From: Aquipseudomonas alcaligenes
GTDB lineage: Bacteria; Pseudomonadota; Gammaproteobacteria; Pseudomonadales; Pseudomonadaceae
Reading direction: 5' to 3'
Assembly: GCF_003205495.1 (NCBI RefSeq)
Contig: NZ_QJRX01000003.1
Location: forward strand, 310,001 to 374,000
Length of the DNA: 64,000 nt
The notes below the pieces were generated by a model, which saw only the letters and a list, made by a program, of their open reading frames with translations, was not told the origin of the DNA and searched no databases. Positions 59,601 to 64,000 of the stretch are shown one piece after another; within the stretch, counting starts at the first letter, position 1, and each line of letters opens with the position of its first letter. Made by a program: the position numbers and the translations under genes.

Positions 59601-60641
59601 GAAGAGGCCTGGATCGAGGCGGCTGCTCAGCTGGAAAACCACCTGAAGATGAACATCGAGGTGGTCGATGCGCGCGGCAAGTTCCTCGGTGAAGGCCGCG
59701 ACCTGGCCGAGCTGTGCGCGCGCTTCGCCGAAGCCAGCCAGGCCGCCCTGGCCATCCCGCAGCAGAAGCAGGAACAGAAGCCGGTGGAGGCCAAGGCCTT
59801 CGCCCAGGTCGCCGAGAAGACCCAGCAGAAGATCGCCGGCCTATCCATGACCGTGTTCCCTGCCCTGGTGGAAGAGGGTGGGGTGGTCAAGGAAGGGCGC
59901 TTCCCGACCCAGGCCGAGGCCGACTTCCAGCACCGCCGCGCCCTGCAGAGGCTGCTGCTGCAACAGCTGGCCGAACCGGCCAAGTACCTGCGCGGCAAGC
60001 TGCCGGGCCTCACCGAGCTGGGCCTGCTGTACCGCGAGATGGGCCGCCCCGAGGCGCTGGTCGAGGACATCCTGCTGGCCAGCCTGGACGCCTGCATCCT
60101 CGACGGCGAAGCGACGCTGCCGCGCGATGGCGCCGCCCTGGCGCAGCTGGCCGAGCGCAAGCGCGGCGACTGGACCGGCCACGCCGAGCGTATCGCCCGC
60201 CTAGTGCTGGAGATCCTCAAGCTCACCCACGGCCTGCACAAGCGCTTCAAGGGCAAGATCGACCTGGCCCAGGCCATGGCGCTCAACGACATCAAGCAGC
60301 AGCTGGCCAACCTGGTCTACCCCGGCTTCGTGCGCGAGACGCCCGGCGAGTGGCTGAAGGAAATCCCGCGTTATCTCAAGGCCATCGAACAGCGCTTTGA
60401 CAAAATCGGCGGGCAGCTGCAGCGCGACCGGGTGTGGACCGGCGAGCTGAGCGCCGCCTGGGAGCAGTACCAGGCGCGCGCTGCCAAGCACGCCCAGGAG
60501 GGCAAGCGCGATCCCGAGCTGGTGCTGTATCGCTGGATGCTGGAGGAGTACCGCGTGTCGCTGTTCGCCCAGCAGCTGGGTACCAGGATGGCGGTGTCGG
60601 ACAAGCGCCTGAGCAAGCAGTGGAGCCAGGTTGAGGCCTGA
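56607..60641 (+). CDS. hrpA: ATP-dependent RNA helicase HrpA
   Basis: This 1344-residue DEAH-box protein carries Walker A GETGSGKT (93-100), DEAH (190-193), SATID, and motif VI SANQRKGRCGRVEPG, followed by the helicase-associated and OB-fold domains and the long HrpA-specific C-terminal part. It is the usual length for the family (about 1300). HrpA acts on mRNA or stalled ribosomes. A Lys/Glu-rich segment at about 680-720 is low complexity. No cotranscribed upstream gene is evident; a GGDEF gene follows after 69 nt. Confidence 0.96.
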   Translation: MTDFHTLQKNLDQAMQADRHRLRRQLHELQKQTPPDEAKLAQWLERFQASVAKVEARQRSIPSIRYDDALPIAAKRDEIKKALQEHQVLVIAGETGSGKTTQLPKICLELGRGVHGLIGHTQPRRLAARSVATRVAEEIGTPLGELVGYQVRFEDHSGDASLIKLMTDGILLAETQHDRFLEKYDTIIVDEAHERSLNIDFLLGYLKTLLPRRPDLKLIITSATIDLERFSKHFGGAGLPDAPIIEVSGRTYPVDTWYRPLAAEVDEEGESLLDDLTVDQGILAALDEIAAFEKAEGKRPGDVLVFLPGEREIREAAEVLRKANLRLTEVLPLYARLTPAEQQKIFAPMGARKIVLATNVAETSLTVPGIRYVIDSGTARISRYSYRAKVQRLPIEAISQASANQRKGRCGRVEPGICIRLYSEEDFLARPEFTDPEILRTNLAAVILQMLHLRLGSIEDFPFIEPPDGKAISDGFTLLQELSAVNREGQLTPLGRQLARLPIDPRLGRMVLEAAKLGSLDEILIVASALSVQDPRERPLDRQQAADQAHAQWKDVDSDFAALINLWRGFEEKRQELGANPLRNWCKKNFLNYLRLREWRDAHRQLVLIARELQLSASKAEGRRERPVQGEQKAKPTTDTKVNVIVREQAEAGEAAQRAKSYAAVHKAILSGLLSQIGQKSEEGDYLGARQRRFWIHPSSVIGRKKPAWVMTAELVETTKLFARMVAKIEPDWIEPLAAHLIKKNHFEPHWEKRRGQVVAFEQVTLYGLIVVGRRPVHFGPVDPVASRELFIREGLVRGEINSRARCLAANRELLERLDELEAKARRRDILADEETLYAYYEARIPAEIHQAATFEHWYKSEGAKNPQLLIMREEDVLARDAKEVTAAQYPDILQLGELQLPLTYHFEPNHPRDGVTLRVPAPLLPQLPADRLEWLVPGLIEAKAIALVRGLPKAIRKNFVPVPDFVGAALSKIAFGQGSLPESLGRELTRMTGARVPEEAWIEAAAQLENHLKMNIEVVDARGKFLGEGRDLAELCARFAEASQAALAIPQQKQEQKPVEAKAFAQVAEKTQQKIAGLSMTVFPALVEEGGVVKEGRFPTQAEADFQHRRALQRLLLQQLAEPAKYLRGKLPGLTELGLLYREMGRPEALVEDILLASLDACILDGEATLPRDGAALAQLAERKRGDWTGHAERIARLVLEILKLTHGLHKRFKGKIDLAQAMALNDIKQQLANLVYPGFVRETPGEWLKEIPRYLKAIEQRFDKIGGQLQRDRVWTGELSAAWEQYQARAAKHAQEGKRDPELVLYRWMLEEYRVSLFAQQLGTRMAVSDKRLSKQWSQVEA

Positions 60642-60657
60642 TGGCATTCTGCGCTCA

Positions 60658-60680
60658 TGTCGGCGATGCTTGTGCCGACA
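60658..60680 (+). promoter_or_regulatory. Stem-loop between hrpA and the GGDEF gene
   Basis: TGTCGGC pairs with GCCGACA around a 9-nt loop. There is no T tract, so it is more likely an mRNA-processing or attenuation element than a terminator. Confidence 0.35.
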
Positions 60681-60710
60681 TAGCGAGCAGCCCATGAGGA
60701 GGAGCCGCCG

Positions 60711-61808
60711 GTGGGGTGGATCGACAGGCTGATGCGGTCGCTGAATCCGTTGCACGGCTTGCCGCATGCGACGTGCGAGGATTTCGCCTGCTGGTACCGC
60801 CAGGCCAAGCTGCTGCAGATCCGCTACGTCGCCTTCCTGACCATGGCGCTGTACCTGGTCTACGCCGCCATCGAGCAGAATGTGGCGCGCGACCACCTCG
60901 GCTCGCGTCTGCTGGTGCACGGCCTGCTGGTGCCCCTGGCACTGCTCGCTGTGGGCCTGATGAGTTACCGCGAGGCCTGGCACCGGGGCATGCTTGTCAC
61001 CCTCTGCGTTGCGCCGGTGGGCGCGGTGAGCGCCAACCTGGCGTTCAACCACGGCGGGGCCGACTTTGCCTACTTCGCCCCGGAGATCTACCTCGCCCTG
61101 ATGTGGACCTTCACCGTCTCCGGGTTGAACCTGCGCCAGGCCACGCTGAGCGCTGGGGCCTCCACCCTGGTGGTGGCCATCGTCACCCTCGACGGGGCGC
61201 TGCAACCCGGGCCGCAACGCCTGCACCTGATCTGGGTGCTCGCCTCGCTGTCCTTCGGTCTGCTCTGCGCCTTCATCCTCGAGAAGGCGCACAAGACCAT
61301 GTTCCTGCACCAGGGCCAGCTGACCCTCAGCGCCAGCCTCGACGGCCTCACAGGGCTGTGGAACCGCGCCCGCATCGACCAGTTCTTCGCCGACGAGATC
61401 GCCCGTGCCCGGCGCTATGGCACGCCGTTCTCGGTGATCCTGCTGGACATCGACCACTTCAAGCACGTCAACGATCACCATGGCCATACGGTGGGTGACA
61501 GCGTGCTGCGCCAGTTCGCCACGCTGCTGCGCAACAACGTCAGGAGCATCGACAAGGTCGGTCGCCTGGGTGGCGAGGAGTTTCTCGTCATCCTGCCGGA
61601 GATCGACGCCGAGCAGGCCCAGGCCGTCGCGCGTACCCTGCAGGAGCGCATCCACCAGTTCGACTTCGACACCGTACTGCGCAAGACCGCCAGCTTCGGC
61701 ATCACCCATTTCCGTGGCGACGAGAACCCGCAGAGCATGCTGGAGCGCGCCGACCGCGCGCTGTACCGGGCCAAGGCCAACGGCCGCGACCGCATCGAAG
61801 TGCTCTGA
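60711..61808 (+). CDS. Membrane-bound GGDEF diguanylate cyclase
   Basis: This 365-residue protein has about five or six N-terminal transmembrane helices (about 38-190) followed by a GGDEF domain. The active site is GGEEF (287-291), with the inhibitory RxxD motif RSID at 278-281. It should synthesise c-di-GMP. The membrane part has no recognised sensor class. It starts with GTG, and the very strong AGGAGGAG upstream fixes this start. A second cyclase near the left end (3967) and the PilZ-bearing BcsA are in the same window, but a direct link is not shown. Confidence 0.9.
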   Translation: MGWIDRLMRSLNPLHGLPHATCEDFACWYRQAKLLQIRYVAFLTMALYLVYAAIEQNVARDHLGSRLLVHGLLVPLALLAVGLMSYREAWHRGMLVTLCVAPVGAVSANLAFNHGGADFAYFAPEIYLALMWTFTVSGLNLRQATLSAGASTLVVAIVTLDGALQPGPQRLHLIWVLASLSFGLLCAFILEKAHKTMFLHQGQLTLSASLDGLTGLWNRARIDQFFADEIARARRYGTPFSVILLDIDHFKHVNDHHGHTVGDSVLRQFATLLRNNVRSIDKVGRLGGEEFLVILPEIDAEQAQAVARTLQERIHQFDFDTVLRKTASFGITHFRGDENPQSMLERADRALYRAKANGRDRIEVL

Positions 61809-61893
61809 AGCCTCTTGTCACTGCGCAGGGCTCGACGGCGCGAAGGTGATCGGGCATTTTTGGCCCCCCCCAAGGCATTCCCGCGGACCCGCC

Positions 61894-62421
61894 ATGTTCG
61901 AAATCCAGCCCATGAACCCCGAGCACTACCGCCAGCAGACCCGCCGCAGCACCCTGGCGCTGGCGGCCATCTTCCTGGCGCTGGGCATGCTCTGCGCCAC
62001 CGCCAGCACCCAGCTGCTGGGCACGCCCGGTGGCGACAACTTCAAGTGGAACCTGCTCGGCGTGCTGCTCGGCCTGGCCCTGACCATCGCCCTGGTGCGC
62101 CAGCAACTGTGGCAGCGGCCGTTCATGGCGGCGGCGGTGTACGGCTGGCAGCTCAAACGCAGCCTGATGCGCGTCACCAACGTCATGCACCACGTCAAGG
62201 CCGGCGTGGCGGCGGGTGACGAGAGCGCCATGAAGCTGCTGCGCTTCTACCACCTGGGCGTGACCCAGATGCACCAGCTGGACGGCAACAGCAGCGACCT
62301 CGGCCAGATGGTGTGGGAGATCGATGCCCACCGCGAGGCCATGGCACAGCGCGGGCTGGATATCGAGCAGAAGCGCCTCGATCCGGCCTGGCTGGAGGCG
62401 GTCAAGGGCTTCAAGCCCTGA
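61894..62421 (+). CDS. DUF3087 family membrane protein
   Basis: This 175-residue protein has two transmembrane helices (about 22-45 and 52-70) and a soluble helical C-terminus with HLGVTQMHQLDGNSSDL. It matches the DUF3087 family, common in Pseudomonas and of unknown function. The start at 61894 gives the family N-terminus MFEIQPMNPEHYRQQTRRS. It lies 85 nt after the cyclase and may be cotranscribed. Confidence 0.82.
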   Translation: MFEIQPMNPEHYRQQTRRSTLALAAIFLALGMLCATASTQLLGTPGGDNFKWNLLGVLLGLALTIALVRQQLWQRPFMAAAVYGWQLKRSLMRVTNVMHHVKAGVAAGDESAMKLLRFYHLGVTQMHQLDGNSSDLGQMVWEIDAHREAMAQRGLDIEQKRLDPAWLEAVKGFKP

Positions 62422-62501
62422 ACACGGCGCGCTTTACCGAGGCGTCGACTTTCTCTTAGAGTCGGAGGCTCCCGGCCCCGAGCAGTCCCGCGAGCGCCCC
62501 G

Positions 62502-63290
62502 ATGCCTCTGCCCAGCCTCCCCACGCCGCACTGCCGCTGCCTCCTGCTGGGGCTGCTACTCCTCGTGCCGGGCCTGGCCAGGGCCGGTTGCGAAATGTCG
62601 CTGCGCTGGGACAACGACCCGCCCTTCAGCATGCAGCTGGCCGATGGCTCCATTGCCGGCATCTCCATCGACAGCGCCCGCGAGGTGCTACAAGGCCTGG
62701 GGTGCGAGGTGCGCCTGGTGCGCCTGCCCTGGGCCAGGGCCCTGCGCGATCTGGAGCAGGGGCGCCTCGACGTGCTCACCGGCGCCTTCCGCAAGCCCGA
62801 GCGCGAGGTCTACGCACACTTCTCCGGCGTGATCGAGGAACCCTCGCGCAACATCCTGTTCATGCACCGCGAGGCTGCCGCTCGCTGGCCGGTGAGCGAG
62901 CTGCTGCAGCTGCGCGATACGCCGTTTCGCCTCGGCGCGCAGATCGACGTGTCCTATGGCCCCGGCTACCAGAAGTTGATCCAGACCCCGGCCTTCCACG
63001 AGCGCATGGAGTTCAGCGCCACCCGTCTCAACCTCTGGCGCATGGTCGCCAAGGGGCGCATCGACGGTGTGATCGCCGACGAACATTCCGGCCAACAGGA
63101 GCTAGCCGACCTGGGCCTGAGCGAGCTGATCCTGGCGACGCCGGTGGTGGTGTCCAGCGAGGGCGCGGAAACCGCCTTCAGCAAAAAGAGCGTCGCGTCC
63201 GAGTTCGTCCAGCGCTATGCCGAGGCGCTGCGCCGGCAGATCGCCGAGGGCCGTTATGCGCAGATTCGCCAGCGCTACCTGCAGCCCTGA
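62502..63290 (+). CDS. Family 3-type solute-binding protein, orphan
   Basis: This 262-residue protein has a signal peptide (ending PGLARAG) and family 3 solute-binding features: LRWDNDPPFSMQLADGSIAGISID-like start (in parts), LPWARALRDLEQGRLDVLTG, and DGVIADEHSG. No permease is encoded nearby. It is similar in layout to the protein at 48827. Orphan proteins of this type are often sensory or serve distant transporters; the ligand is unknown. Confidence 0.83.
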   Translation: MPLPSLPTPHCRCLLLGLLLLVPGLARAGCEMSLRWDNDPPFSMQLADGSIAGISIDSAREVLQGLGCEVRLVRLPWARALRDLEQGRLDVLTGAFRKPEREVYAHFSGVIEEPSRNILFMHREAAARWPVSELLQLRDTPFRLGAQIDVSYGPGYQKLIQTPAFHERMEFSATRLNLWRMVAKGRIDGVIADEHSGQQELADLGLSELILATPVVVSSEGAETAFSKKSVASEFVQRYAEALRRQIAEGRYAQIRQRYLQP

Positions 63291-63293
63291 GGG

Positions 63294-63509
63294 CTAGCGG
63301 CTGCGGGCGATGTCGCGGATATAGAGCGCCTCCACCTTCTCCCGCGCCCAGGGTGTCTTGCGCAGGAACTTGAGGCTGGATTCGAGGCTGGGTTCGTGGG
63401 TGAAGCAGCGGATGGCGATGAGCTGGCCGAGGCGCTCCCAGCCGTGCTTGTCGACCAGGGCCTGGAGGATGGCCTTTAGGGGCAGGCCGTGGAGGGGGTC
63501 GTTGCTCAT
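63294..63509 (-). CDS. VF530 (DUF2132) family DNA-binding-like protein
   Basis: This 71-residue protein matches the VF530 family: NDPLHGLPLKAILQALVDKHGWERLG followed by RCFTHEPSLESSLKFLRKTPWAREKVEALY (in parts). The family has a small helical fold and is suggested to bind DNA; the cellular role is not settled. The start MSNDPLHG at 63509 was chosen over an upstream ATG. It converges with the solute-binding gene with only 3 nt between stops. Confidence 0.88.
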   Translation of the reverse strand: MSNDPLHGLPLKAILQALVDKHGWERLGQLIAIRCFTHEPSLESSLKFLRKTPWAREKVEALYIRDIARSR

Positions 63510-63557
63510 CGGGTTCTTGCTCAGGGCTGGCGGGGAGTTGGAGCGGGGCACTGTAAC

Positions 63558-63599
63558 GCCCCTCTCCCGTTTACGGGAGAGGGGAGGGGGAGAGGGGCT
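63558..63599. repeat. REP-like CTCTCCC element
   Basis: CCCCTCTCCCGT with ACGGGAGAGGGG forms a palindrome followed by AGGGGGAGAGGGGC. It is upstream of the VF530 gene. Confidence 0.75.
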
Positions 63600-63660
63600 C
63601 TAGTTTGTGCCGATACTATTTATCTACTTGCTTACTGCACTGGTTCCGCCCTGCTGGGCG

Positions 63661-63927
63661 GGTCACTTTTTCCAGTCGCGGAAAAAGTAACCAAAAACGC
63701 TTGCCCCCGACATCCGGGTCTCGCTGCGCTCGACTCCCCTCACTCCATCGTTGTTCCAGGGGCACGCGCCGAAGGGCCATCCTTGGCCCATCGGCGCTCT
63801 CGCGGCATCCATGCCGCTCAACCCCTTACACAACGATTCCGTTCGGCCTCCTGAAGGGGGCGTTTGGAGTTGCCTGAAAGTTATGCATTCTTCTCCGGAT
63901 GGTTCCCACGCTCCACGTGGGAACCAT
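63661..63927. repeat. Pseudomonad intergenic repeat with terminal REP hairpin
   Basis: The element opens with the inverted repeat ACTTTTTCC / GGAAAAAGT and continues with the text TCTCGCTGCGCTCGACTCCC, seen widely in pseudomonad intergenic DNA. It ends near the perfect 12-bp stem ATGGTTCCCACG / CGTGGGAACCAT with a 5-nt loop (63899-63927). Whether the two parts form one element is not certain. Confidence 0.6.
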
Positions 63928-64000
63928 CCCGGCGCAATGCACGAAGCGCCGAGATAAACCACCAAGCACCTCGGAGCCCAAGTCCCCGTCAGAAGGCCGA

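Larger units (their letters stand above)
63510..64000. other. Gene-free, repeat-rich end of the window
   Basis: No supportable gene is present. The stretch holds a CTCTCCC element (63558-63599), a conserved pseudomonad intergenic repeat beginning with an inverted repeat (63661-63692), and a REP hairpin (63899-63927). Short open frames across it are products of the repeats. Confidence 0.7.

Noticed and set aside
63605..63965. Short overlapping open frames at the right end
   Set aside because: They run through a dispersed repeat and a REP hairpin and have no ribosome sites or family features.

Overview
The window is a high-GC chromosomal segment from a Pseudomonas species. The evidence is the gene content and order: a phaG thioesterase, a wss-type acetylated-cellulose operon, a valine-degradation block laid out as in P. 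aeruginosa, and a fadD2-fadD1 pair beside phaJ and a lysophospholipase gene. Pseudomonad REP-type palindromes and G/C-rich third codon positions agree with this. No phage, IS element, CRISPR array or rRNA was seen. There is one tRNA, Gly-TCC.

Layout. 1-5.5 kb: the N-terminal part of a FAN1-type nuclease behind a LexA-like box, a 53-residue orphan protein, tRNA-Gly, phaG, and a tight operon of a diguanylate cyclase, a cysteine-rich CWC protein and rsuA. 5.5-15.3 kb: a guanidine-assimilation region on the minus strand. It holds two paralogous substrate-binding proteins, each behind its own guanidine-I (ykkC) riboswitch and a sigma-54-like promoter, then an ABC permease and ATPase, two DUF1989 proteins (carboxyguanidine deiminase subunits) and a biotin-dependent urea/guanidine carboxylase. 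The carboxylase carries an in-frame REP-like insertion. No allophanate hydrolase gene is present. 15.4-31.4 kb: a plus-strand cellulose operon, bcsQ-bcsA-bcsB-bcsZ-bcsC, followed by two SGNH hydrolases, AlgF-, AlgI- and AlgJ-like acetylation proteins, and a Tyr/His/Arg-rich lipoprotein.

31.4-39.6 kb: valine catabolism (mmsB, 3-hydroxyisobutyryl-CoA hydrolase, enoyl-CoA hydratase, acyl-CoA dehydrogenase, an orphan substrate-binding protein, mmsA) with a divergent AraC-type regulator; a two-fold direct repeat lies in the shared promoter. 39.6-41.8 kb: a poorly known four-gene operon (thioredoxin-like, periplasmic protein, DUF2024, Rof) facing a MarR regulator with a C-terminal four-cysteine cluster, with a perfect palindrome between them. 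41.8-47.2 kb: thioesterase, ung, a lipoprotein, and a FUSC/DUF1656/HlyD efflux system. 47.3-53.4 kb: fatty-acid and PHA-precursor genes (phaJ, lysophospholipase, fadD2, fadD1) with an intervening solute-binding protein. 53.5-64 kb: chemoreceptor, DMT exporter with divergent MarR regulator, hrpA, a second diguanylate cyclase, DUF3087, another solute-binding protein, a VF530 protein, and a repeat-rich terminal stretch.

Themes. Two GGDEF proteins with intact I-sites and a PilZ-containing BcsA put c-di-GMP signalling in the same window as cellulose synthesis. PhaG and PhaJ both supply (R)-3-hydroxyacyl precursors. The strongest regulatory story is the guanidine region, where apparent nitrogen control (sigma-54) and ligand control (riboswitch) are stacked twice.
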